A stretch of DNA of 64,000 nucleotides from Ectothiorhodospira marina (GCF_900109495.1 NZ_FOAA01000007.1:79238-143237); one strand, 5' to 3'; positions 1 through 9,205 are shown, counted from the first letter of the stretch. The notes: a model not told the origin generated them from the sequence alone. Translations and numbers: made by a program.

Positions 1-1
1 T

Positions 2-1450
2 TCACCGCTTCCATGTGGCCTCCGCGGGTTCCTCGTCATCATGCTCGCCGGAGTGGCGGCCTCATCGCCAGTCCAGGCATCCCCATGGATTGATCCCGGT
101 GATGTGCGGATGCGACACAGCCTGCAAAGGATGTCGGACGCCGGCCATTCCCCCCTATTGACGAGCACCTGGCCTCTTCCCTGGTCCGATGTGGCACAGG
201 CCGTGCGGCTGACACCCGGACGGACGGGAGCAGAGGTCGATGTATTTCACCAGCGCTCCTATGTCCAGTTTGAACTCAATCGCGCCACCCGTCGTGCATG
301 GTCATCCGAAGCCGTATTGGGGGGGGCTACCCAGGCGCCGTTGCTACGCGGTTTTGCCGCGCTCCCGCGTGAGCAGGCAGAACTGGGCGTGGACAGGCAC
401 TGGCAAGGAGATCGCTTCGCTGCGGCCCTGGATCTGACCTATGCCGATGATCCTGTGGAAGGCTTTGAACTACGCTTCGATGGGAGCTACCTGGCGGGGC
501 GCATTGGCGGCTGGGTGCTGGGGGGCGGCTCCATCGATCGCTGGTGGGGGCCCGGCTGGCAATCGAGCCTGGTACTCTCCACCAATGCCCGTCCCGTGAT
601 GGGTGCATGGTTCCAGCGCCAAACGACCGAACCCTCCCAATGGCCGGGGCTCTCCTGGATGGGACCCTGGCAGTTGACGGGCTTCACGGGGGAGCTGGAT
701 GATGACCGCGAGGTGTCCGGGACTCAGTTAAGTGGCATGCGGCTCACCATGATGCCGATTCAGGGGCTGGAAATCGGCGCGAGCCGAACCGTGTTGTGGG
801 GTGGGGACGGCCAATCGGGCGGGCTGTCCGGCCTGAGGGATGCCTGGTTTCGGGATCAAGAGGACGATGACGCCGCACGGGACCTCCTGGCACTGGATAT
901 GCGCTACGGCTTCGCCCTGGGTGGCCGCACGGCAGGTGTTTACGCCCAGACCAGCGTGGTGGATGATGGCCACGGATTTTCTTCCCGCCACAGCCATCTT
1001 CTGGGTCTGGATTGGACCACGCCCTGGTGGGGAGCAGACCAGCAATGGTTCCTGGAGGCCGTGGAAACGGCAAGGGATGAACACGACACCTACGCCAGCG
1101 GATACCGCTACAATGGCCGCGATCTGGCCACAAGTTTTGATGGTGATGCCCTGGCCGTGACACTCGGGCTACACCATTTTTTCCGCAATGGTCATCACCT
1201 GAGCGGATCATTGACCCGCGCCGAACTGAATCGGGGTGGACAGCTGGACTCACGATTGATCGATGCGCCAATCCCTTACGCCGTGGCGGATGCGGAGACG
1301 CAGTTCTGGGCGGCCAGCATCGGTTACCAGCGTACGGCACTCGGGGGCTGGCTCGAACTGCGGGGCGAATGGCGGGATCACGCATTCAGCACCCTGGACC
1401 AGGACGAAGACCGCTGGCAATGGGCCGGGCGGTGGCGTTATCGCTTTTAA
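2..1450 (+). CDS. wzi: Capsule assembly Wzi-family outer-membrane protein (5' end probably outside window)
   Basis: This looks like an outer-membrane beta-barrel that anchors or assembles surface polysaccharide, as Wzi does in E. coli. The first ATG in frame is at 41, but the frame is open back to position 2 and a hydrophobic signal-peptide core continues across that ATG up to the motif SSPVQA. The true start is therefore probably upstream of the window. The body is rich in alternating aromatic/polar strands, contains the Wzi-like segment DRWWGPGWQSSLVLSTNARP near residue 165, and ends in WRYRF, a typical barrel end with terminal Phe. About 470 residues is normal for the family. It is followed 15 bp later by a Wza-like exporter, which supports the polysaccharide role. 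Family assignment is by recognition, not search. Confidence 0.8.
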   Translation, partial: SPLPCGLRGFLVIMLAGVAASSPVQASPWIDPGDVRMRHSLQRMSDAGHSPLLTSTWPLPWSDVAQAVRLTPGRTGAEVDVFHQRSYVQFELNRATRRAWSSEAVLGGATQAPLLRGFAALPREQAELGVDRHWQGDRFAAALDLTYADDPVEGFELRFDGSYLAGRIGGWVLGGGSIDRWWGPGWQSSLVLSTNARPVMGAWFQRQTTEPSQWPGLSWMGPWQLTGFTGELDDDREVSGTQLSGMRLTMMPIQGLEIGASRTVLWGGDGQSGGLSGLRDAWFRDQEDDDAARDLLALDMRYGFALGGRTAGVYAQTSVVDDGHGFSSRHSHLLGLDWTTPWWGADQQWFLEAVETARDEHDTYASGYRYNGRDLATSFDGDALAVTLGLHHFFRNGHHLSGSLTRAELNRGGQLDSRLIDAPIPYAVADAETQFWAASIGYQRTALGGWLELRGEWRDHAFSTLDQDEDRWQWAGRWRYRF

Positions 1451-1465
1451 TGGATAGAGAGACAG

Positions 1466-4003
1466 ATGGGCTACACACGAAAAATCACCTACTGGCTGCT
1501 GGTGCTGGTCATCATCGCCCCAGCGGCTGTCCTGTCCAATCAGGTGCTTGCTCAGGGTCTCCCGCCCGGAGTGTCCCAGCAGCAGGTTGAGCAGTTCCGG
1601 AGCCTGCCCCGGTCACAGCAGGAGGCCCTGGCCCGTGAGCACGGGGTGGATCTTGACGATTATTCGTCCAATGGTTCCAGGGTGGAGCGGTCGCAAACCG
1701 CTGACAGGCAAGACACCGGGCGGTCACAAACCGTCGACGCGCAGGACCTCGTGCAGCCGATCCAGGATCCTGACGGCCTCGGTGAACAAGCCGAGAGGCT
1801 CTACGATGGCCTCAAGCCCTTCGGGTATGACCTCTTTGCCGGCCGGCCCACCACCTTCGCGCCAGCGACCCAGATCCCCGTTCCTTCGGAGTACACCCTG
1901 GGCCCCGGTGACGTCCTACGAATTCAGATGTGGGGCAATGAAAACCGGCAGATGGAATTACCGGTGAGCCGGGACGGCAGCATCGACATGCCCAATGTGG
2001 GCCCTGTCCCGGTGGCCGGGCAGAGTTTCGACAACGTCAGGTCGCAATTGCAGTCCATCATCCAGGAAACCTTTATCGGCGCCCAATCCCACGTGGGGCT
2101 GGGCGAATTGCGCAGCATCCAGGTATTCGTGCTGGGTGAGGCGCGCAACCCCGGTGCCTACACCGTCAGTTCCCTCTCCACCATCACCAATGCGCTGATG
2201 GTGTCCGGAGGTGTGCAACACACCGGTTCCTTGCGCAACATCCAGCTCAAGCGCCGCGGTGAGGTGGTCGGGGATCTGGACCTCTACGACCTGCTGTTGC
2301 GCGGCGACACCCGCAATGACCTGCGCCTGCAGCCCGGCGACGTGATCTTCGTGCCGCCCGTGGGCCCCACGGCCGGCATCCGTGGAGAGGTGCGCCGACC
2401 CGCGGTGTACGAACTCGATGGGCGCCAGAGCCTGGAGAGCCTGGTCAGGCTGGCCGGAGGATTTACCCCCGATGCCAGTCCACGTTTTACCCAGGTGATG
2501 AGAGTCACCGAAAGGCGCCAGCGCAACGTGATTGACGTGAACATGGCAACGTCCAATGGCGCCCGCACAGCGGTCAATAATGGCGATCTGGTGCGGGTGG
2601 GTTCCATTAATGACCTGGTGGAAGGGTTTGTCTCCATCAAGGGTGCCGTGGTGCGGCCGGGATCCTATCGCTGGGAGCCAGGGCTCAGGGTCAGCGACCT
2701 GATCGGCTCACTCAGCCACGATCTGGATCCGGATGCCGACCTGGACTACGGATTGATCGTGCGTGAAATCGATCCTCGTCGCCGCATCGAGGTGTATCAG
2801 TTCAGTCCCGGCGACGCCATCCACCGCCCCGGCAGTGACCGGGATCCACGCCTTGAGGATCTGGATCGCGTGCTGATCTTCTCCGCCCATCACCAGGAAG
2901 ATCAGTACCTGGAGAATATGACAGCAAGACCCGTCATGCTTGAGAGTGTCATCGAGCGGCTTGAGCGTCAGGCACGACCCGGTGATCCGCTTCGCGTCAT
3001 CACCGTGGGCGGCGCCGTGCGATTCCCCGGTGATTATCCCCTGCCGGCCGACGGTACCCTCAAGGACCTGATCACCGCCGCCGGCGGACTCCTGGACTCG
3101 GCTCACATCCTCAAGGCCGAGATTGCCCGATTCCAACGCACCGAATCGGGGGAGGCCCACACGCGCATCATTCCGGTATCGCTGGAGGAGGCGCTGCGAG
3201 GGAGTGGGCAAGGCCCCGACCTGCAAGGCCGGGATCGGCTTTTGATCAAACATGTGCCCGAATATGGTCAGCGCATCACGGTGACCCTGGATGGCGAAGT
3301 GCGGTTCCCGGGCGACTATACCGTCCGGCGGGGTGAAACCCTGGGCGAACTGCTGGAGCGGGCCGGTGGCCTGCGGGATGTGGCCTACCCGGCGGGCGCC
3401 ATCTTTTCCCGGGAACAACTGCGCGAAATGGAACGGGAACGTCTTGATGATGCGCAGCAACGCCTGCGTCGGGACCTGATCGGCCTCACGCTGGACCAGG
3501 AGGCCGCCGGGGAAAACGCCCAGGTGGTGGGACAGCTGGAGTCGTTGTTGGCGGCCGTTGAGCGGGCCGAACCCCTGGGGCGCATGGTCATCGACCTGCC
3601 CGCCATCCTTGAGGGAAGATCAGCCCAGAAAATCGTTCTGCAGGACGGGGATGAATTGCGCGTGCCGCCTCAACCCCAGTCGGTGAGCGTGTTCGGCGAG
3701 GTGCAGTTTGCCACCAGCCACCTCCACCAGAGCGGTCTGACCGTGGATGATTATCTGGAACGCAGTGGTGGCACCACTGGAGAGGCCGATGACTCGCGGG
3801 TCTACGTGGTCCAGGCCAATGGCTCGGTCTGGTTGCCGCGGCGTTCCGCCTGGTACGAGGGCGCCAGTCGCAGGTTGCAGCCGGGCGATACCATCGTCGT
3901 GCCCCTGAAGGTGGACCGGGTCGATCAGTTGCAGTTGTGGAGCGGTGTGAGCCAGGTGTTCTATCAGCTCGCTCTCGGCGCTGCCGCCATCAACAGTTTC
4001 TGA
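1466..4003 (+). CDS. Polysaccharide export protein, Wza-like with multiple SLBB domains
   Basis: Periplasmic/outer-membrane exporter of exopolysaccharide. An N-terminal signal peptide (about residues 1-30, ending LAQ) is followed by a Gln/Arg-rich linker. The Poly_export domain starts at YTLGPGDVLRIQMWG (about residue 143), and a chain of SLBB-like modules follows (GEVRRPAVYEL, GGAVRFPGDYPL, GEVRFPGDYTV and a final GEVQFATSH). Length 845 residues is much larger than classical Wza (about 380) because of the extra SLBB repeats. There is no lipobox Cys after the signal peptide, so unlike Wza it is not obviously a lipoprotein. It lies between the Wzi-like gene and a Wzz-like gene with gaps of 15 and 18 bp, consistent with one operon. 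Confidence 0.88.
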   Translation: MGYTRKITYWLLVLVIIAPAAVLSNQVLAQGLPPGVSQQQVEQFRSLPRSQQEALAREHGVDLDDYSSNGSRVERSQTADRQDTGRSQTVDAQDLVQPIQDPDGLGEQAERLYDGLKPFGYDLFAGRPTTFAPATQIPVPSEYTLGPGDVLRIQMWGNENRQMELPVSRDGSIDMPNVGPVPVAGQSFDNVRSQLQSIIQETFIGAQSHVGLGELRSIQVFVLGEARNPGAYTVSSLSTITNALMVSGGVQHTGSLRNIQLKRRGEVVGDLDLYDLLLRGDTRNDLRLQPGDVIFVPPVGPTAGIRGEVRRPAVYELDGRQSLESLVRLAGGFTPDASPRFTQVMRVTERRQRNVIDVNMATSNGARTAVNNGDLVRVGSINDLVEGFVSIKGAVVRPGSYRWEPGLRVSDLIGSLSHDLDPDADLDYGLIVREIDPRRRIEVYQFSPGDAIHRPGSDRDPRLEDLDRVLIFSAHHQEDQYLENMTARPVMLESVIERLERQARPGDPLRVITVGGAVRFPGDYPLPADGTLKDLITAAGGLLDSAHILKAEIARFQRTESGEAHTRIIPVSLEEALRGSGQGPDLQGRDRLLIKHVPEYGQRITVTLDGEVRFPGDYTVRRGETLGELLERAGGLRDVAYPAGAIFSREQLREMERERLDDAQQRLRRDLIGLTLDQEAAGENAQVVGQLESLLAAVERAEPLGRMVIDLPAILEGRSAQKIVLQDGDELRVPPQPQSVSVFGEVQFATSHLHQSGLTVDDYLERSGGTTGEADDSRVYVVQANGSVWLPRRSAWYEGASRRLQPGDTIVVPLKVDRVDQLQLWSGVSQVFYQLALGAAAINSF

Positions 4004-4021
4004 TCCGCTGAATCCCGGGGT

Positions 4022-5014
4022 ATGAACATGAATGAACAATCCGCACAGCCGGTTTCAACGCCTCCCCATGCGGGGGGGCAACCGGCGGTCCATGGTGACG
4101 ATGAGATTGATCTGCTGGAACTCATCGGGGTTATCTGGGAAGGCAAATGGTGGATCATCCTTTCGGTCTTCCTGTTTGGTGCCGGTGGAGTGGCCTATGC
4201 CCTGATGCAGCCCCACCAGTATCAGTCAGAAGCGCTGCTGGCTCCCTCCCAGGAAGAGGGGGGCGCCGATATCAGTGGCCGTCTGGGGGGGCTGGCCTCG
4301 TTGGCCGGGGTCCGCATGGGCGGTGGAGGAGGGCAGGAGGCCAAGATCGCCATGGAAACCCTCAAATCCCGGGCCTTTCTCATCGACTTCATCCGACGCC
4401 ACGACCTGCTGGTACCGCTGTTTGCCGTGGAGGAATACAACCGGGAAGACGGCACCTGGACCATCGATCGGTCCCGCTACAACCCGGAAACCGGGCAATG
4501 GCTGGGGGAAGAAGAGCCTGTGGCGCCCACGCCATGGGAGGCGTATCGCAAACTGAACAACATGCTCAATGTCTCGAGCACCGATGATGGCCTGCTACGC
4601 ATCTCCATCACCCATCAGGTGCCCGAGTTGACGCGGGACTGGGTGGCCTGGCTGGTGCGGGACATCAATGATTACATGCGTGATGAGGCCGTGACCGAGG
4701 CCGAGCAGACCATCGCCTATCTGGAGGCCAAGATTGACGAAACCTCCGCAGCCGGCATGCGGCAGGTGTTCTATCAGCTCATCGAAGAGGAAATGCAGAC
4801 CATGATGCTGGCCAACGTGCGTGGCGAGTATGTGTTTCGCACCATCGACCCGCCCATGATGCCGGATATGCCCAGTGCGCCCAATCGCAAACTGATTGCG
4901 GTGCTTGCCGTGGTGCTGGGCGGGATGATCGGCGTCTTTGCCGTGTTTGTGCGCCAGATGGTGCGTTCCGCGCGCGCACGGAGCGCACCCGTGGAGACAT
5001 CTTCTTCCGCCTGA
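4022..5014 (+). CDS. Wzz-family polysaccharide chain-length determinant
   Basis: Inner-membrane polysaccharide co-polymerase that sets chain length. It has the expected layout: one N-terminal membrane helix (about residues 41-63, WWIILSVFLFGAGGVAYAL), a large periplasmic region with coiled-coil potential, and a C-terminal Pro-rich motif (PPMMPDMPSAPNRK) leading into a second helix (about 288-310). No C-terminal tyrosine kinase is present, so it is Wzz-type rather than Wzc-type. An in-frame ATG two codons downstream (4028) is an equally possible start. No polymerase or glycosyltransferase is seen in the window, so the biosynthetic part of the locus must lie upstream or elsewhere. Confidence 0.87.
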   Translation: MNMNEQSAQPVSTPPHAGGQPAVHGDDEIDLLELIGVIWEGKWWIILSVFLFGAGGVAYALMQPHQYQSEALLAPSQEEGGADISGRLGGLASLAGVRMGGGGGQEAKIAMETLKSRAFLIDFIRRHDLLVPLFAVEEYNREDGTWTIDRSRYNPETGQWLGEEEPVAPTPWEAYRKLNNMLNVSSTDDGLLRISITHQVPELTRDWVAWLVRDINDYMRDEAVTEAEQTIAYLEAKIDETSAAGMRQVFYQLIEEEMQTMMLANVRGEYVFRTIDPPMMPDMPSAPNRKLIAVLAVVLGGMIGVFAVFVRQMVRSARARSAPVETSSSA

Positions 5015-5113
5015 CATCAGCGTGATCCGGTTCCGTGCCGGGGTGGGGGATGGTGCTTGTGAGCAACCCCCTCGTGCGGTATTGTTTGACGCGTGCATCC
5101 TCAACGCATCGCC

Positions 5114-5160
5114 CGTGGGTTGATACCCACGACCCATCAAGAACACTCGAATATCGAGTG
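5114..5160 (+). promoter_or_regulatory. Two hairpins just upstream of gfcA-like gene
   Basis: Two perfect inverted repeats lie in the 162-bp gap between the Wzz-like gene and the gfcA-like gene. One has 7-bp arms CGTGGGT/ACCCACG around TGAT (5114-5131); the other is CACTCGA-ATA-TCGAGTG (5144-5160). The second ends three bases before a strong AAGGAGG ribosome site. They could be an operator, an attenuator or mRNA-stabilising hairpins. No convincing -10/-35 pair was found. The role is inference. Confidence 0.45.
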
Positions 5161-5176
5161 GCAAGGAGGTAGAAAC

Positions 5177-5437
5177 ATGAGCAGCAAGTACGCAGCAATC
5201 GCCCTGAGTGCAGCCATGCTGGCGGTATCCCCGCTGGCCTTTGCCCAGACCACCGGGGGTGAAGCGGGTGCAACCGCTGGAACCGGTACCGCCGCCGGGG
5301 CCGGTGCCGCAGGCGCCGCCACCGCCGTGACCACGGGTGCCATCGTCACCGGTGTGGCTGTGGTGGGCGTTGTCGCCGCCGCCTCTTCCAGCAGTGGTAG
5401 CTCCTCGGGCACCACCACGGGAACCGGTACCGAGTAA
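5177..5437 (+). CDS. Small secreted Gly/Ala/Thr/Ser-rich protein, GfcA/YjbE-like
   Basis: An 86-residue protein with a clear signal peptide (to LAFA, about residue 24) and a low-complexity mature part rich in Gly, Ala, Thr and Ser, including one hydrophobic stretch (about residues 48-68). A strong ribosome site AAGGAGG sits 7-8 bp upstream of the ATG. Longer in-frame readings of this ORF start upstream of this site and are not favoured. It was assigned by position: the first gene of gfcABCD/yjbEFGH sets encodes a small low-complexity protein like this, and the next three genes match the rest of the set. Function is unknown beyond a link to exopolysaccharide secretion. Confidence 0.65.
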   Translation: MSSKYAAIALSAAMLAVSPLAFAQTTGGEAGATAGTGTAAGAGAAGAATAVTTGAIVTGVAVVGVVAAASSSSGSSSGTTTGTGTE

Positions 5438-5452
5438 GTGCAGTACGGCAAC

Positions 5453-6196
5453 ATGAACGCCGCTCAAGGCCGCCTCCGGGCGGCCTTGAGCGTGTCTGGG
5501 CCCGGGGCAGGGTGGGCCTGGCTGCCCCTCATGGCTTTGGTGGGGGGCATCACGGGAGGATGTGCCACCGGCTCGGCGGTCAATCCGGTTGCCGAGACGA
5601 TGGCTTCCCTTCTTGGGAGCACCCCCGACTTCTCCGAGCGCGCCGCTGACTTGCCCTATGCCTCCATGGAACTCACCGCCGGCCGCAGTTCCGCCCTTGT
5701 GGTGCTGGCCTATATCCAGGGGGATGACCCGGAATACACCTACTGGCAGTCCAGCAACCGGGTCACCTTCCAGTTTCGTGATGGCCGCCCGTTTGCCACG
5801 GCCGGGCTTGAGGGGCGCTTGCTCAGCCTGGAACGGCTGGAGAATGACCTGCCCACGCCTCAGGGCGATGCAGACACCTATCGCGTACGAGCCCATTGGG
5901 TCGACCCACAGGACCAGGAGCATGTGGCGGTGGGCGAGGCCCACTGGGCATGCGCCGCCCCCGCATCCGTGGAATTGCCCCTGCGCACGTTGGAACTGCG
6001 GCGCTGTGAGGAAACCATCCGCTGGGAAGGATTCGGTAGGCAAGTGAATGTCTTTCACCTCTCACCGGACAGTCAGCGCGTATGGGCCGGTGAAACCCGT
6101 CAGTGGCCGGGCGGCCCCGCCCTGAACTGGCAAGTGGCACGTCCCTGGTGGTCGGCTACCCCGAATGCTGATGCCCCCCCAAGGGATGCTCCCTGA
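5453..6196 (+). CDS. gfcB: YjbF/GfcB-family outer-membrane lipoprotein
   Basis: A putative lipoprotein. The signal region has Arg residues in its n-region and runs to GGITGGC, with Cys as the probable lipidated residue although -3 is Thr rather than the usual Leu. The mature part (FSERAADLPYASMEL, then VVLAYIQGDDPEYTYWQSSNRVTFQFRDGRPFATAGL) resembles the YjbF/GfcB family. An in-frame GTG at 5438 directly after the gfcA stop is an alternative start. A perfect 14-bp-arm hairpin lies inside the first codons (5461-5492). The gene sits third from the end of a wza-wzz-gfcABCD operon. Confidence 0.75.
   Translation: MNAAQGRLRAALSVSGPGAGWAWLPLMALVGGITGGCATGSAVNPVAETMASLLGSTPDFSERAADLPYASMELTAGRSSALVVLAYIQGDDPEYTYWQSSNRVTFQFRDGRPFATAGLEGRLLSLERLENDLPTPQGDADTYRVRAHWVDPQDQEHVAVGEAHWACAAPASVELPLRTLELRRCEETIRWEGFGRQVNVFHLSPDSQRVWAGETRQWPGGPALNWQVARPWWSATPNADAPPRDAP
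5461..5492 (+). promoter_or_regulatory. Perfect 14-bp stem / 4-nt loop hairpin at the start of gfcB
   Basis: Arms CGCTCAAGGCCGCC and GGCGGCCTTGAGCG flank the loop TCCG with no mismatch. It begins 24 bp after the gfcA stop and overlaps the first codons of the gfcB-like gene. No T-tract follows, so it is not a standard intrinsic terminator. It may act as a processing site, attenuator or 3' stabiliser giving more gfcA than gfcBCD product. Confidence 0.6.
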
Positions 6197-6254
6197 AACC
6201 GCCTCGACCCATGACCGCACGCATGCCCCCAAGCGCCTGCTCCAGGATTGCCCC

Positions 6255-7001
6255 ATGTCGCTCCTTGCACGTACACCTCTGATCTGGATGGTCGCGGCGG
6301 TTGCCGGCCTGGGCGCATGGCCTGCCGCTGCCGCTTCCCCAACCCTGAGCCAGCAATGGCTCGCCAGCGGTGAGGCACCCGAGCATCCCGGTTATGCCTT
6401 TTTCCAGCTTCATCGGGACGAGCCAGCCCAGCAGGATCAGGCACGGGAACTCCTTGAGCGCTTGCAGCGCCTGGAGGAGCGGGTGGGTACGGGGCGGGGG
6501 CCGCGAGTGCCCGAAGGCACCCCCGCTGCCTGGCGGGGTCAACTGCGGGCACAGGTCGACCAGCCGGGTCGTTCCCATGGCAGGGCCGACCCCGCCGGCC
6601 TGCTGGCGGCCCCGCGCCATGATCCGTCCCTGAATCTCATCCGCCACTATGGTCACTGCACCCCGCCCACCTGGGTGGAGCTATGGACACTTGAGGGGGT
6701 TGAACGTGTGCCCTGGGAGCCGGGCATGAGCGTGAGCAGCGTTGTCCGGGCCTTGCCGGCAGCAGCCCGGCGCCGTGTGGACAACGCCGCCCTGGTGGAT
6801 ACCCGGGGCCAGGTCCGACGCCTTGGCGTGGCCGCCTGGAACCGGGAAGACGCCCCGCTGCCCCCCGGGGCAAGACTCATCCTTGAGTGGCCAGGCGAGG
6901 ATCCCGACGGGGTCTGGCTCAACGAGCATCTCCCCGCCTATCTGGGCACGCGGTTGCCCAGTGATCAGTGCACGGTTCTGTCAATTCAGGTCAGGGACTG
7001 A
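6255..7001 (+). CDS. gfcC: GfcC/YjbG-family periplasmic capsule-biosynthesis protein
   Basis: A 248-residue secreted protein with a good signal peptide from the chosen start (MSLLARTPLIWMVAAVAGLG, cleavage near AAA-ASP). An AGGA ribosome site lies upstream. Longer in-frame starts (6165) would overlap gfcB and spoil the signal peptide. The C-terminal part (PPGARLILEWPGEDPDGVWLNEHLPAYLGTRLP) carries the features I associate with the GfcC family, including a C-terminal helix. It lies between GfcB-like and YjbH-like genes, which fixes the assignment. It probably acts in the periplasm in polysaccharide export; the mechanism is unknown for the family. Confidence 0.75.
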   Translation: MSLLARTPLIWMVAAVAGLGAWPAAAASPTLSQQWLASGEAPEHPGYAFFQLHRDEPAQQDQARELLERLQRLEERVGTGRGPRVPEGTPAAWRGQLRAQVDQPGRSHGRADPAGLLAAPRHDPSLNLIRHYGHCTPPTWVELWTLEGVERVPWEPGMSVSSVVRALPAAARRRVDNAALVDTRGQVRRLGVAAWNREDAPLPPGARLILEWPGEDPDGVWLNEHLPAYLGTRLPSDQCTVLSIQVRD

Positions 7002-7006
7002 AAACC

Positions 7007-9082
7007 ATGATCGATGATTCAAAGCGCATGGGCGCGTGTCCGCCCGTCCCACTGCTGCTGGCGGCGCTGGTCGCGCTGGCCGTGGCACCGCATCAGGTAC
7101 GGGCAGGCACCGGTGAGGGGCAGAGCGATTTTGGGGGCGTGGGCCTGATGCAGACACCCACCGCCCGCATGATGGAGGTCGGCCGACTGGATTTCAGCAT
7201 CAGCCGCACTGAACCCTACCGCCGTTACAACCTCTTCCTGCAGCCCCTGGATTGGGTGGAGTTGGGGCTGAGTTATACCCAGGTGGAGAATCGCCCCTAC
7301 GGCACCGTTGCCGAGGACCGGGATCTGATCGACAAGAGTGGCGACCTCAAGCTGCGTCTGCTGCAGGAGAATCGCTACCGACCTCAGGTGGCCGTGGGGT
7401 TCCGCGATCTGGGCGGTACCACCCTGTTTGGCGCTGAATACCTGGTGGCCAGCAAGCGCTGGAATGACTTCGACTTTTCCCTGGGGGTGGGCTGGGGGTA
7501 CCTGGGGGGGCAGGACGACCTGGGCAGCCCCGCCCGGGTGTTCGGTGAGCGCTACGAGGACCGCCCGGGGCGCGCGGGCGGCAGCGATGGTGGCGAGCCC
7601 GCCTTGTCGGCCATGTTTCGTGGCCCGGCCGCCGTGTTCGGGGGCGTGGAGTACCAGACACCCCTTGAGCCCCTGCAACTCATGGTGGAATACGAGGGCA
7701 ACGATTACCAGAGCGAACCCCAGGAGAATCAGCAGGATCAGGATTCCCGCTTCAACCTGGGCGCCCGCTGGCGCCTGAATGATCATATGGCGCTCACGGT
7801 GGGCTGGCAGCGGGGCAATACCGGCATGGTGGGGCTCTCCCTGGGGGCCAACCTGGCCGAACTCACTCAGGTGAAGGAGGATCCGCCTCCGGCCGACGTG
7901 GGACAGCCTGCCGCCGAGATCCCTGCACAGTGGCAGCCCCTGGTGGGTGCCCTGAACGACAATGCGGGGCTCGTGGTGCAGGACATCCATCGTGATGGGG
8001 ACGAGATCATCGTCACGGCCCGGCCCCAGCGTTTCAGGGATCTGCGCGAGAGTGAGGCGCGGGCCAACCGCCTGCTGCATCATCATCTCCCGGCAGGGAT
8101 TGATACCTTCACCTACCGCTGGCAGGAGCGGGGCGTGGCAGTGCGGGAAACCCGTCACGATCGCGCCCTGTTCGTGGCAGCCGCCCGCTCCGTGTACGAA
8201 GAGGCGCCGTATCTTGAGGACCGCCAGGTCGTTGACCCGCCGCCGGCCGTATCCGGCGAGCGCCTGCACCGCAGTGGGCGCGGCGGGTTCTCCAGTGCCC
8301 TGCGCCCCGGCATCGAGCAGAATTTCGGTGGCCCGGATGGCTATCTCTATCAGGTCTTTCTCAGCCTGGATATGGAGTACCAGTTCCGTCCTTCCACCTG
8401 GGTGACCGGTGCGCTGGGCCTGACCCTGGCCGATAACCTGGATAAGTACGAGTACATTGCCGATTCCGACCTGCCCCGGGTGCGAACCTACATCGGTGAT
8501 TATCTCTCGGAAAGCCGCACCGCCATCGGTGTGCTGCAACTCAACCAGACCGGTCGCCTGGGGCAGGACTGGTACGTGATGGGCTACGGCGGTCTGCTGG
8601 AGAGCATGTATGCCGGGGTGGGGGGGGAAATCCTTTACCGCCCCCTGGGCAGCCCGCTGGCCGTGGGCCTGGATGTGAACCGGGTGCGCCAACGTGGTTT
8701 TGCACGAGACTTCCAACTGCGGGACTACGAGGCCTGGACCGGGCATCTCACCGCCTACTGGGACACGGGCCTTCAGGACATCCATGCCCGGGTGAGTGCC
8801 GGACGCTACCTGGCCGAGGACTGGGGGGTGACCGTGGACCTGTCCCGGGAGTTTGCCTCCGGTGTGCGCATGGGGGCCTGGGCCACCGAGACGGAGGCCC
8901 GGGATGACTTTGGTGAGGGCAGTTTCGACAAGGGGATTTACCTGTCCTTCCCCTTCGACAGCTTCTTCACCCGCTCCAGTCGGGACCGCGCCAACATCGC
9001 CTGGCGTCCCCTCACCCGGGATGGCGGTGCCATGCTGCAGCGTCAGGAGACCCTCTTCGACGTGACGCAGGAGCGCCGCTAG
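7007..9082 (+). CDS. YjbH/GfcD-family outer-membrane beta-barrel
   Basis: A 691-residue exported protein, close to the roughly 700 residues of YjbH/GfcD. A signal peptide (hydrophobic core PLLLAALVALAV, cleavage near VRAGTG) precedes the YjbH start motif FGGVGLMQTPTARMMEVGRLDFSIS. The rest is barrel-like, with many aromatic/polar alternating strands. A second in-frame Met lies at 7028. ATG 7007 follows the gfcC stop by 5 bp. As the last gene of the polysaccharide operon it is expected to form an outer-membrane pore or assembly factor. Confidence 0.82.
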   Translation: MIDDSKRMGACPPVPLLLAALVALAVAPHQVRAGTGEGQSDFGGVGLMQTPTARMMEVGRLDFSISRTEPYRRYNLFLQPLDWVELGLSYTQVENRPYGTVAEDRDLIDKSGDLKLRLLQENRYRPQVAVGFRDLGGTTLFGAEYLVASKRWNDFDFSLGVGWGYLGGQDDLGSPARVFGERYEDRPGRAGGSDGGEPALSAMFRGPAAVFGGVEYQTPLEPLQLMVEYEGNDYQSEPQENQQDQDSRFNLGARWRLNDHMALTVGWQRGNTGMVGLSLGANLAELTQVKEDPPPADVGQPAAEIPAQWQPLVGALNDNAGLVVQDIHRDGDEIIVTARPQRFRDLRESEARANRLLHHHLPAGIDTFTYRWQERGVAVRETRHDRALFVAAARSVYEEAPYLEDRQVVDPPPAVSGERLHRSGRGGFSSALRPGIEQNFGGPDGYLYQVFLSLDMEYQFRPSTWVTGALGLTLADNLDKYEYIADSDLPRVRTYIGDYLSESRTAIGVLQLNQTGRLGQDWYVMGYGGLLESMYAGVGGEILYRPLGSPLAVGLDVNRVRQRGFARDFQLRDYEAWTGHLTAYWDTGLQDIHARVSAGRYLAEDWGVTVDLSREFASGVRMGAWATETEARDDFGEGSFDKGIYLSFPFDSFFTRSSRDRANIAWRPLTRDGGAMLQRQETLFDVTQERR

Positions 9083-9121
9083 GCCCGCCTGTGAGGTGTT
9101 ACATTCTTACCACACGCCCCG

Positions 9122-9148
9122 CAAAGACATGACAGTGTCATGTCTTTG
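9122..9148. promoter_or_regulatory. 27-bp perfect palindrome, candidate activator site or terminator
   Basis: Arms of 13 bp (CAAAGACATGACA and its exact complement) flank a single G at 9135. The half-site TGTCATG occurs again at 9159-9165. The centre lies about 98 bp upstream of the start point expected from the sigma-54 promoter at 9206-9222, the usual distance for enhancer-binding proteins. It is also 40 bp after the yjbH-like stop and could act as a terminator, although only a weak T-run follows. Confidence 0.55.
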
Positions 9149-9205
9149 TCAGTTTCTGTGTCATGGAGTGGTGAATTTGCAACGTGTAAATCAGTCACTT
9201 AGCGG

